Origin: Aquimarina longa SW024
GTDB taxonomy: Bacteria; Bacteroidota; Bacteroidia; Flavobacteriales; Flavobacteriaceae
Length of the DNA stretch: 64,000 bases
Direction: 5' to 3'
NCBI RefSeq assembly: GCF_001401755.1
Contig: NZ_KQ474100.1
Location: 188,884-252,883, forward strand
A model generated the notes under the pieces. The model had not been told where the DNA came from and did not search any database. It saw only the letters and a program-made list of their open reading frames with translations. The stretch's first letter is position 1. Each line of letters opens with the position of its first letter. The translations under genes were made by a program, and so were the position numbers. Of the stretch, positions 46,793 through 55,702 are shown piece after piece.

Positions 46793-49700
46793 ATGTCCGA
46801 TACTCATATTTTAAATCAACTTAAAGAAAGTCATTCCATTGATAGAAGAGAAATACTCACCACATATATTCGTGAGTTACTTGTAGAGTTTATGGAACTC
46901 GATGAGATAGAAGAAATAGAAGTAGATCAAGATTTTATAGCATTAGGAATAAGTTCTATGGAGGCTATAGACTTTAAATCTAAATTAGAAGAAGAGTTAG
47001 ATTGTTTGTTAAAGACAACACTATTTTTTGATTACCCTAATATGCAACTTTTAGTAACGTATTTACTAATTGATGTATTAGAAATGGACGCTAAAAGTAT
47101 ACGACAAAAAAATGTAGATGAAATAGTAAATGAAGCTACATCTTCTAAAGAAAAAGAAACGTCAAAAGAACAGGAAGCAATAGCAATTATTGCTATGGAA
47201 GGCATATTCCCAGGAGTTACAGATATAGAACATTTATGGAAAAAATCCATTACAGAAACCATATCAGATAGATTAGAAGAAGATATGCAATTTAGACATC
47301 TCTCTACGATTAGTTTTTCTTCTGTGATGGAATCTATACAGATCTCTGTTAAAGAATATGAGAATATGAACCGGCAGCAGCAATTAATATATCAATGTAT
47401 AGCTAATGCAATGCATAGATATAAGATATTACTACATGATTTTTCTACTAAGAATACAGGAGTATTTATTGGTTATCAACCCAGTACTTGTGACACTAAA
47501 AATAATACAGACATAGCATATCAAACTCCTTTATCCAATGATATTTCTTTTAGACTTAATTTAAAAGGACCGAGTGAGATCGTTAATACATTTTGTACTA
47601 GTGTATATGTAGCATTGCATAGGGCTATACAGAGTATACGTTTACAAGAATCTGATCAAGCAATTGTAGGTGGTGTAAATGTAATCTCAGAACAAGAATT
47701 TAAAATTCATTCAGAAAATGGATTGTATAAAGATTTATTAAGCCCCAAAAATATAACGAAAAGTTTTAGTGAAGATGCCAATGGTTTTGTAAGAAGCGAA
47801 GGAGCAGGAGTAGTAATACTTAAACGATTATCTCAGGCAGTAAAAGATAAGAATACAATTCTTGCTGTACTAAAAAGCACAACAGTATTTCATGGAGGAA
47901 AAAACTTTTCACTAGAAGCCCCTAATGCACAAGGTATAAAGAATACAATAAAATCATGTATTAAAAAATCAGGAATTACTACTGATAGTATTGATTATAT
48001 CGAAGCACATGGAATAGCAAATCACCTTGCTGATGCTATAGAATTAACAGCAATACATGATGCATATACGTCTTTAAGTACAATACCTGATAAAAAATGG
48101 CATATAAGTACTATAAAGCCTGTGATAGGTCATCCTGAGTTAGCCGCAGGGATAGCATCATTAATTAAGACTATAAAAGCACTTAATGCTAAAATAATTC
48201 CAGGAATTGTAAATTTTAGTAGTGCAAATACAGAAATACCGTCTAATAATACACTTTTATTACATTCTAATGCTGTAAAATGGGATATGAATAGATCAGA
48301 CTCTAGAAAAGCAGCACTAAATAGTTATGCTATTGGAGGTGTTAATGCACATGTTATTCTAGAGGAATATATTCCTAATAATGAATCTTCTGAGATCTTA
48401 ACAAAAAAAGCTAAAGAAGAAAGTTTTGTAACAACAATAGATGAAAATACAGAACATACTATAGCTACTATAAAACAAGAACAAGAAGCTACTATAGCAA
48501 GTATAATTAATGAAGTTTTTGAATTAGAATACGGAGCAATAGATCCTTCTTTATCCCCTGTAGATTATGGATTTGACTCAATAAAAATAGTACAGTTTGT
48601 AAGACGATTAAATGAATTATTGAAGATAGATATTAAAATAGGACAAGTATTAGGAATGAATAACTTTGAAGAGTTTTTTACTATGGTCGCTACTTCAATT
48701 AAAATACCACAAACAGTCTCTAAAACAGAGAATACACCATTAGTTTTCAATCCAGAGTATAGCTCTGATCTAACGATGTTCCAAAAAGGATTATGGTTGA
48801 TTCATGAATTAGATTCTACATCTACTACTTATAATTTGCCTATTATTTTTAGTACTAAAAAAGCAATTAAACCACATTTTGTATTACAAGCTTTAGCATT
48901 AATGCTAGAAGAGTACCCTGTATTAAGGGTATATTTTGAAAAGAATGAAGTTACTGGAGAAATCTCGCAAAAGCTTCATAATTTAGCTTCTTGCCTTATA
49001 ATTGATATAGCCTCTATTTCTGATGAGGAAAACCCAAATCAAGAATTTAAAAAATTGCTGCGAATTCCTTTTAATCTTAATACAGATTGCCTTATAAGAC
49101 TATATATAAGAGAGTGCCCATCAAAAAAAGAAGAATACCTTATTTTTATAATTCATCATACAATCTTAGATGGACTATCAGGTACTCTTTTTATGAAATC
49201 ATTCTGGGATAAATATCACGTCATATCTACAGGAAAAAAATATCAACAGCAAGAACCCGATACTGCTTTTTTTGATTTTGTATTATGGGAAAAACAATAT
49301 ATGGGTAGTGAGCAGGCTGTTATAGATATAGCATGGTGGAAAGAAAAACTAAATGATAAAACACCATTATTATTACCATATGATCACCAAAAAAACACAT
49401 ACAATACTACCCAAGAAAAACAAAATCAAAGTATCGTAATAGAGGGAGATCAATTAATAGCATTAAAAACCGTAGCAAAATCTCTTAGAGTTAATCTATC
49501 AGTAGTGTTATTATCAGCCTTTAAAATACTATTACATAAGCTCACACTACAAGATGATATTATTGTAGCAACTCCTGTAGAAGGAAGAATTAAAAAATCT
49601 TATGAAAATAGTATTGGTTGTTTTGTAAACGTTATTCTTACCAGAAGTAAAATAAATAAAGAACATACTATAAAAGAGGTAATACAAGAAATAAAAAAAG

Positions 49701-52700
49701 CATTCTTAGATGGACTAGATCATTCTAATTACCCTTTAACTTCTTTACTAGCAGATTTAGGAATGGTACAAAGAGGAGATACTCCATCAGAAATGATGAT
49801 TCCAGTATCGTTTACATATCAAAATATTTTTGATCATATCTTGGACGAAAGTTTGTCTTCCAAAAATGTAACGCCTATATACGATATCTACCAAGAAACA
49901 CAAGATAATTATGCATTAGAAGTATATGATTTTAGAACTGAATTGCAAATTAATCTTAAATATAAACCACAACTATTCGAAGAGTCAACAATTAGTAGAC
50001 ATTTAAAATATTTTGATAAACTAATAGATACAATTATCAATAGTAGTGATATACTTTTAAAGAAATATAAATTACTTAGTAATGAGGAAGAAGAACAGTT
50101 TTTAAAACATTTTGATAAAACCCAAGATCATTACCCAATCCATAAAACAATTGTCGATCTATTCGAAGAACAGGTCATCAAAACACCAAATCATAGTGCT
50201 GTTACTTATAAAGAACAACAATGTACCTATAACGAAATTAATATTCGAGCAAATAAACTAGCACAGTACCTTAGAAAACAAGGAGTAGCTAAAGAGTCCA
50301 TGGTCGTTGTATGTATAGACCGATCTATAGAAATGATTGTAAGTATTTTTGCAATACTAAAAGCAGGAGGAATATATGTTCCTGTAGATCCAGACTATCC
50401 TATAGAACGAATTAGGTATACTATAGAAGATGCTAACCCTATATTAGTTATTTGCAATAAAAAGCTAAAAGAAAAACTAGAACCTATAATTGAAGCTCCG
50501 TTATTTGATTGCGTAGGGAGTAAAAAAGTAATAGATCAAGAAACCTCAGAAAATTTAAACATAACTATTGAAGCTACTGATTTGGCCTATGTAATTTATA
50601 CCTCGGGTACAACAGGAAAACCAAAAGGAGTATTAGTATCTCATCATAATGTAGTGCGATTATTAAAACCAGAGAATTCCCAATTTGATTTTAATGATAC
50701 TGATGTATGGACACTTTTTCATTCATATTGTTTCGATTTTTCGGTATGGGAAATATATGGAGCATTATTATTTGGAGGACGATTAGTAATTGTTCCAGTA
50801 GAGATTTGTAAAGATGCTATAGCTTTTGGAGAATTACTACAAAAAGAGGGCATAACGATTCTAAATCAAACCCCATCAGCTTTTTATATACTACAAGAGC
50901 ATATAGATCTGTTTGTTGATAAGTTAGATGTGCGATATGTAATTTTTGGGGGAGAATCGCTGCAACCTGCTATGTTAAAAAAATGGCATACCATATTTCC
51001 GAATTGCAAACTGATTAATATGTATGGAATAACAGAAACTACAGTACATGTTACTTATAAAGAGATAGGAATCCAAGAAATTATATCAGGAGTTAGTACT
51101 ATAGGAGTCCCTATACCTACATTAAGTTGTTATGTAATGAATGAAGAGATGCAGTTACTGCCGCAAGGTGTAGTAGGAGAATTGTATGTAGGAGGAGAAG
51201 GCGTTGCCCGAGGATACCTTAACCGTCCAGAGCTTACTACTAGACGATTTGTAGACAACCCATATAGTAAACAATCAAAATTATATAAGACAGGAGATGT
51301 AGTACGATGGGGATATGACAATACCTTAGAATATTTAGGCAGGGTGGATGATCAGGTAAAAATAAGAGGATATCGAATAGAATTAAGAGAAATAGAAAAT
51401 GTGATAATAGAGTCTTCTTTTGTTCGTAAATGTATAGTCATAGCAAGCGATGATAGTAATGGATATAAAAAGTTAATTGCATATATAGTATTAGAAAAAA
51501 ATGCAGATATAAAAAGTGTACAAAAGTATCTAAAACAATACTTGCCAGAATATATGATACCGGCATCATTAGTTGTAGTAGAAGAATTACCATTGACCAG
51601 TAATGGTAAAATAGATAAAAAAGCACTACCATCACCTGATTCTGTGCAATTGCTAAGCGAACAATATGTAGCTGCAACTAGTGAAACAGAACGGCTATTA
51701 GTAAGTGTTTGGGAAGAAGTGCTTACTCTAGAAAGAATAGGGGTTTTTGATGACTTTTTTGAATTAGGAGGTCACTCTCTACTAGTTATTAAAGCTATAA
51801 CCGAAATTAATAAAGTAGTAGAAATACAACTAAAAGCACAACATATATTTCAATTTCCAACAGTACATAGTTTGGCTACATATATCGACGAAGGAGACAA
51901 AGAAGAAGAACTACTTAGTCTTGAAGATGAAATAGATCTAGTTGTCAATCAACAATTAATCTCTAAAGAATTTAAATATCCTAATGCTCCTGAGCATATT
52001 TTTATAACAGGAGCTACTGGTTTTGTAGGGGTATTTTTACTCAAAGAATTATTAGAAAAAACAACAGCAACAATACATTGCTTAACTCGAGCAAATTCTA
52101 ATGAAGCTGCATATCAAAAAATTAAAAATGGAATGCTACACTATAATCTGTGGGCAGATGAATATGTATCTAGAATACAAGTAATTATTGGGGATATCAG
52201 TTTACCTTTATTAGGGTTAGATCAAACAACTTTTGATCTATTAAGTCAAAAAATAGAAATGATATATCATAATGCAGCTCATATGAATCATTTGGCAACA
52301 TATGATATGCTTAAACCAGCGAATGTAAATGGTGCTGTAGAGATTGTAAAATTAGCCACTCAGACACGTATAAAACCGATACAATACACCTCTACTTTGG
52401 CAGTGTTTAATAATACAACATCTACAGTTTTAAAAACAGTAACAGAACAAACCATATCATCAGAAGAGGTACATTATAAAAAGGATGGATATGCTACCAG
52501 TAAATGGGTTGCAGAGAATTTAATGATCAAAGCTAGGGAGCTAGGTGTGCCTTGTACTATTTACCGATTAGGACTAACAACAGGTGATACAGTTGATGGT
52601 AGGCAAGATCATAAGCAATGGTTCTATGGGTTAATAAAATGTTACTTGCTTATGGGAGCCATGATTAATGAAGAATTAGATTTAGCATTACCTATAATGC

Positions 52701-53143
52701 CAGTAGATACTGTAGTGACCTCATTGGTGTATTTATCTCAGCAAGAAGAGTTAATGAATAATACATTCCATTTATCAGGTAATCCATCGTCATTGTATAA
52801 ACTATTTAAAGAATATAATCATATCAATACTAATTCTTTAAAGGAGGTATCGCTATATGATTGGTTGCAATTAGCAAAATTATATTTAGAGCAGGATAGT
52901 ACTTTACCAATACCACCATTTATGCATGATTATCTAGAGTTATCAAAAGAAGAATTGGTACAACGCATGAAAAAAGAACTTACTGCAAAATTAAATTTTG
53001 ATACCACCTACACTCAGCTACAATTAGAAAGTATTGGGATATCATTTTCTACTATATCAAAGAAAACAATGCTAGCTTATTTTAATTACGTAGTAGAAAA
53101 GGAAAAATTAAACCACGATAAGCTAAAACCTATAATGATTTAA
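46793..53143 (+). CDS. Hybrid megasynthase ACP-KS-ACP-C-A(Thr)-T-R
   Basis: 2116 residues. ACP1: LGISSMEAIDF, Ser55. Ketosynthase 128-530: NTFCTS Cys268, EAHG His406, VIGHPE His447. ACP2: YGFDSIKI, Ser596. Condensation domain: HHTILDG, His788-Gly794. Adenylation domain: YTSGTTGKPKG, about 1269; GITETT; TGD; K1606. Its pocket residues D1315, F1316, W1319, N1358, I1384, G1386, M1410, V1418, H1419, K1606 read DFWNIGMVHK, the Thr code. Carrier T: FFELGGHSLL, Ser1662. Reductase R: FITGATGFVG 1737-1746, Tyr1900/Lys1904. No acyltransferase, KR/DH/ER or thioesterase. It corresponds to ScoB plus ScoA (Rv0100-Rv0101) with a KS-ACP inserted; release should be reductive. Confidence 0.93.
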   Translation: MSDTHILNQLKESHSIDRREILTTYIRELLVEFMELDEIEEIEVDQDFIALGISSMEAIDFKSKLEEELDCLLKTTLFFDYPNMQLLVTYLLIDVLEMDAKSIRQKNVDEIVNEATSSKEKETSKEQEAIAIIAMEGIFPGVTDIEHLWKKSITETISDRLEEDMQFRHLSTISFSSVMESIQISVKEYENMNRQQQLIYQCIANAMHRYKILLHDFSTKNTGVFIGYQPSTCDTKNNTDIAYQTPLSNDISFRLNLKGPSEIVNTFCTSVYVALHRAIQSIRLQESDQAIVGGVNVISEQEFKIHSENGLYKDLLSPKNITKSFSEDANGFVRSEGAGVVILKRLSQAVKDKNTILAVLKSTTVFHGGKNFSLEAPNAQGIKNTIKSCIKKSGITTDSIDYIEAHGIANHLADAIELTAIHDAYTSLSTIPDKKWHISTIKPVIGHPELAAGIASLIKTIKALNAKIIPGIVNFSSANTEIPSNNTLLLHSNAVKWDMNRSDSRKAALNSYAIGGVNAHVILEEYIPNNESSEILTKKAKEESFVTTIDENTEHTIATIKQEQEATIASIINEVFELEYGAIDPSLSPVDYGFDSIKIVQFVRRLNELLKIDIKIGQVLGMNNFEEFFTMVATSIKIPQTVSKTENTPLVFNPEYSSDLTMFQKGLWLIHELDSTSTTYNLPIIFSTKKAIKPHFVLQALALMLEEYPVLRVYFEKNEVTGEISQKLHNLASCLIIDIASISDEENPNQEFKKLLRIPFNLNTDCLIRLYIRECPSKKEEYLIFIIHHTILDGLSGTLFMKSFWDKYHVISTGKKYQQQEPDTAFFDFVLWEKQYMGSEQAVIDIAWWKEKLNDKTPLLLPYDHQKNTYNTTQEKQNQSIVIEGDQLIALKTVAKSLRVNLSVVLLSAFKILLHKLTLQDDIIVATPVEGRIKKSYENSIGCFVNVILTRSKINKEHTIKEVIQEIKKAFLDGLDHSNYPLTSLLADLGMVQRGDTPSEMMIPVSFTYQNIFDHILDESLSSKNVTPIYDIYQETQDNYALEVYDFRTELQINLKYKPQLFEESTISRHLKYFDKLIDTIINSSDILLKKYKLLSNEEEEQFLKHFDKTQDHYPIHKTIVDLFEEQVIKTPNHSAVTYKEQQCTYNEINIRANKLAQYLRKQGVAKESMVVVCIDRSIEMIVSIFAILKAGGIYVPVDPDYPIERIRYTIEDANPILVICNKKLKEKLEPIIEAPLFDCVGSKKVIDQETSENLNITIEATDLAYVIYTSGTTGKPKGVLVSHHNVVRLLKPENSQFDFNDTDVWTLFHSYCFDFSVWEIYGALLFGGRLVIVPVEICKDAIAFGELLQKEGITILNQTPSAFYILQEHIDLFVDKLDVRYVIFGGESLQPAMLKKWHTIFPNCKLINMYGITETTVHVTYKEIGIQEIISGVSTIGVPIPTLSCYVMNEEMQLLPQGVVGELYVGGEGVARGYLNRPELTTRRFVDNPYSKQSKLYKTGDVVRWGYDNTLEYLGRVDDQVKIRGYRIELREIENVIIESSFVRKCIVIASDDSNGYKKLIAYIVLEKNADIKSVQKYLKQYLPEYMIPASLVVVEELPLTSNGKIDKKALPSPDSVQLLSEQYVAATSETERLLVSVWEEVLTLERIGVFDDFFELGGHSLLVIKAITEINKVVEIQLKAQHIFQFPTVHSLATYIDEGDKEEELLSLEDEIDLVVNQQLISKEFKYPNAPEHIFITGATGFVGVFLLKELLEKTTATIHCLTRANSNEAAYQKIKNGMLHYNLWADEYVSRIQVIIGDISLPLLGLDQTTFDLLSQKIEMIYHNAAHMNHLATYDMLKPANVNGAVEIVKLATQTRIKPIQYTSTLAVFNNTTSTVLKTVTEQTISSEEVHYKKDGYATSKWVAENLMIKARELGVPCTIYRLGLTTGDTVDGRQDHKQWFYGLIKCYLLMGAMINEELDLALPIMPVDTVVTSLVYLSQQEELMNNTFHLSGNPSSLYKLFKEYNHINTNSLKEVSLYDWLQLAKLYLEQDSTLPIPPFMHDYLELSKEELVQRMKKELTAKLNFDTTYTQLQLESIGISFSTISKKTMLAYFNYVVEKEKLNHDKLKPIMI

Positions 53144-53480
53144 TCCGTAGTGTATGTTTTTTGCTTGTTTAGAGTAGAGTAATGCATTCAATTATTCCTT
53201 TAGGATTGTTGATTAAATCATTTTATAAATCGATAGTACATATTTACTATTTAATGAGGTATAAGAAATGTTGCAGCTAGTTTATTTTCTATCTCAATGA
53301 GATCAGTTACACTAAAATAAACAGTAGAATACTAGGGTTTTTAAGTGTTTAAAATGCAATTGACTTAAGATTTCAAAATTGGAATTTTTATAAATTGATA
53401 TGGATTATCTTTTGAAACTCAAAATCTAAATGAAGTAGTTTCAATTTAGATGTGTACTTATGCTATACAGAGAAGTAAAG
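53144..53480. other. Intergenic region after the megasynthase
   Basis: No gene seen. Near its end two overlapping inverted repeats (TTGAAACT 53413/AGTTTCAA 53437; ATCTAAAT 53424/ATTTAGAT 53444) give mutually exclusive stems. No clear terminator follows the megasynthase stop. Confidence 0.5.
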
Positions 53481-53690
53481 TTATTTTTCCTTATAGTCAA
53501 TGATATCTCTTATTTCTACTCCCATATAATCGGCAATTTTTTGTAGCCGTTCAAAATCTTTTACCAGATCTTTTCGCTTTACCACATAATCTCCTGCCTG
53601 CGGACTTACTCCTAGAGCTTTAGAAATACCGTATACCGTTTTAGCTCCTTTACTTTTTTTAAGGAGCTTTTTTAATTTCTTATTAACCAT
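53481..53690 (-). CDS. Small helix-turn-helix protein, Xre-like
   Basis: A 69-residue basic protein (ATG at 53690; an upstream ATG at 53705 would add MYVCR). The pattern TVYGISKALGVSPQAGDYVV (helix-turn-helix) plus LQKIADYMGVEIRDIIDYKE is that of phage-type Cro/C1/Xre domains, here a stand-alone DNA-binding domain. It is divergent from a small secreted protein gene, and the shared promoter region contains a large palindrome that could be its operator. Confidence 0.72.
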   Translation of the reverse strand: MVNKKLKKLLKKSKGAKTVYGISKALGVSPQAGDYVVKRKDLVKDFERLQKIADYMGVEIRDIIDYKEK

Positions 53691-53710
53691 ACGACAAACA
53701 TACATATAAC

Positions 53711-53761
53711 ATTTGATTATTCAAATAAATTTTTATTAAAAAAATATTTGAATAATCAAAT
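53711..53761. promoter_or_regulatory. 17-bp inverted repeat in the divergent promoter, probable operator
   Basis: ATTTGATTATTCAAATA (53711-53727) and its exact complement (53745-53761) are separated by 17 bases. Each arm is itself a dyad (TTTGA-N4-TCAAA), so there are two half-operators. The right arm supplies the TTG of a possible promoter (TTG-N20-TATATTCG at 53771) for the plus gene. Confidence 0.7.
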
Positions 53762-53804
53762 AATGTTTGTATATTCGTGAAATACAAATCAAAATTATCT
53801 AACC

Positions 53805-54152
53805 ATGAAACTTTTATTAACAATAGCACTACTATGTGTGGCTTTGGGCAATGCTACACCGCTTAAAGGAGATTTCGTTTCTTTTAATGAAAAAGAAAAA
53901 AATAAAGAAGAGATAGAAGGAAACGCTACTCAGAAAAAAAATGTTCATTCCATAAAAAAATGGAAAATGACTATTGAATATGCTAACGGAAATGTTATAT
54001 CTAAAACTATTGTAGTTAGTAAAAACTCTAAGTTTAGTGCACTAGAAACAGCTTTTGAAGAAGCAGAAAAATACCTAAAGAATATAAAAAATGTAAAAGA
54101 ATACAGTATTTCTCCTGTAACCAGTTCATATGTGTTATTAGCAGGGAATTAA
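53805..54152 (+). CDS. Small secreted or periplasmic protein, unknown
   Basis: 115 residues with a signal peptide MKLLLTIALLCVALGNATP. The mature part has a charged Lys/Glu linker and a domain IKKWKMTIEYANGNVISKTIVVSKNS (in parts), then a helix ALETAFEEAEKYLKNIKNVK and EYSISPVTSSYVLLAGN. No known family. Divergent from the Xre-like gene across a palindromic operator, so probably regulated by it. Confidence 0.7.
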   Translation: MKLLLTIALLCVALGNATPLKGDFVSFNEKEKNKEEIEGNATQKKNVHSIKKWKMTIEYANGNVISKTIVVSKNSKFSALETAFEEAEKYLKNIKNVKEYSISPVTSSYVLLAGN

Positions 54153-54192
54153 GAACAATTAATCAATTGCCTTGAACTTACTTACGTATTTA

Positions 54193-54221
54193 AAAAAGAA
54201 GCTATAATTAGCTTCTTTTTT
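54193..54221 (+). terminator. Terminator after the small secreted protein
   Basis: AAAAAGAAGCTA and TAGCTTCTTTTT with a 4-base loop, continuing into a T run. Confidence 0.88.
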
Positions 54222-54459
54222 TATGAGTCATTTTTGTAAATATGTTAATCTATTTTCTAAATGTAGTGTAACAAAATACTGCTATAGTCGTCTATAAAAT
54301 ATATACAGTAAAGAGATTAATAGTTTCTTTATTTATAAATAGATTAGTTTTAACAATACTGTTACAGCACCTATCCATAATTATCTTTTGGGTAGGTGTT
54401 TTTATTTTATATTTATTTTAGCCTAAGAATTGAAAAAAATAATAGTATTCTTGCCTATA
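54222..54459. other. Spacer with a second terminator
   Basis: No ORF is seen between the terminator at 54193-54221 and a second one at 54368-54403. This leaves about 145 transcribable bases without a gene; see findings. Confidence 0.4.
54368..54403 (+). terminator. Second terminator-like hairpin
   Basis: CACCTATCC pairs with GGGTAGGTG (one G-U) and is followed by TTTTTATTTT, 57 bases before the methyltransferase start. Confidence 0.75.
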
Positions 54460-55674
54460 ATGAATATTACACCTTACATAGAAACAAAAAGAATAGCTGT
54501 AAAAGTACGATCATCAGCAGAAAAGATGGTAAAGCGTTGTCATCCTTGGGTTTTTGAAGAAAGTATTATTAAACAAAACATAACAGGAGAAGCAGGAGAT
54601 TTAGTGATTATATATGATCATAAAAAAAATACTTTTTTAGCATGTGGTTTATATGATCCATATTCTCCAATACGAATTAAGTTGATTCAGTTTGGGAAAA
54701 CAGCACAGATTAATAAAGAGTGGTTTGCGACGCAAATCTCTAAAGCATATGATATAAGGAGACCTTTATTAAAAACTGCTACAAATAGTTATCGATTACT
54801 GTTTGGAGAGAATGATAGTCTTCCTGGGTTTATTGCAGATGTATATGACCATGTTTTGGTTATAAAGTTATATTCGCATATTTGGCTCCCTTATCTTAAT
54901 TGGATTGTTAGTTCTTTGTTAGCCATAACAAAATGTACCGTTGTTGTACTTCGTTTAAGTAGGTTATTGCAATCAAAAGGAGAGATATATGGTCTTAAGG
55001 ACGGGCAAGTTGTCTATGGAGTATTAGAAGATGAGGTCGTTGTTTTTAAAGAACATGGAGTCTTATTTTCTGCTAATGTGATTAAAGGTCATAAAACAGG
55101 TTATTTTTTAGATCATCGTCATAATAGAAAGAGAGTAGGAGAGCTTGCGCATAATAAAACGGTATTAGATGTATTTTCTTATGCCGGAGGTTTTTCTGTT
55201 CATGCTCTAAAGGGAGGAGCAAAAGAGGTGGTAAGTTTGGATATAAGTAAACAGGCACTGGATATGGCAAAAGCCAATGCTACTTTAAATACACATACAG
55301 GAAATCATAGTATTATAGTAGCAGATGCATTTGAAGGATTACAAACATTAATTAATGATCAAAAGAAATTTGATATTATCGTAATAGATCCTCCCTCATT
55401 TGCTAAAAGAGAAAGTGAAGTCTATAAAGCAGAGAATAGTTATATGCGATTAGCAGCATTAGGAGCACAATTAGTAAAACATAATGGTATTTTAGTTTTA
55501 GCTTCATGTTCATCGAGGGTTGTAGCAGCAGATTTTTTTAAAATTTCGGAGGAGAGTATTCTTAACACAGGAAAAACGTTTACTATTATAGAAAAAACAA
55601 CTCATGATATTGATCATCCTATTACTTTTCCTGAAGGAGCATATCTAAAATGTGGGTATTACAGATTAAAATAA
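54460..55674 (+). CDS. Class I SAM-dependent rRNA methyltransferase, RlmI-like
   Basis: 404 residues. The N-terminal PUA-like domain (RIAVKVRSSAEKMVKRCHPWVFEESI in parts) precedes a Rossmann methyltransferase domain with VLDVFSYAGGFSVHALKGGAKEV, VSLDISK, and the catalytic IDPPSFAKRESE. GYFLDHRHNR is typical of the RlmI (m5C rRNA) branch. The frame opens with TTG at 54430; ATG at 54460 (MNITPYIETKR) fits better. Confidence 0.92.
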   Translation: MNITPYIETKRIAVKVRSSAEKMVKRCHPWVFEESIIKQNITGEAGDLVIIYDHKKNTFLACGLYDPYSPIRIKLIQFGKTAQINKEWFATQISKAYDIRRPLLKTATNSYRLLFGENDSLPGFIADVYDHVLVIKLYSHIWLPYLNWIVSSLLAITKCTVVVLRLSRLLQSKGEIYGLKDGQVVYGVLEDEVVVFKEHGVLFSANVIKGHKTGYFLDHRHNRKRVGELAHNKTVLDVFSYAGGFSVHALKGGAKEVVSLDISKQALDMAKANATLNTHTGNHSIIVADAFEGLQTLINDQKKFDIIVIDPPSFAKRESEVYKAENSYMRLAALGAQLVKHNGILVLASCSSRVVAADFFKISEESILNTGKTFTIIEKTTHDIDHPITFPEGAYLKCGYYRLK

Positions 55675-55702
55675 AGTAGATCGATTCCAATATCATATTA
55701 GT

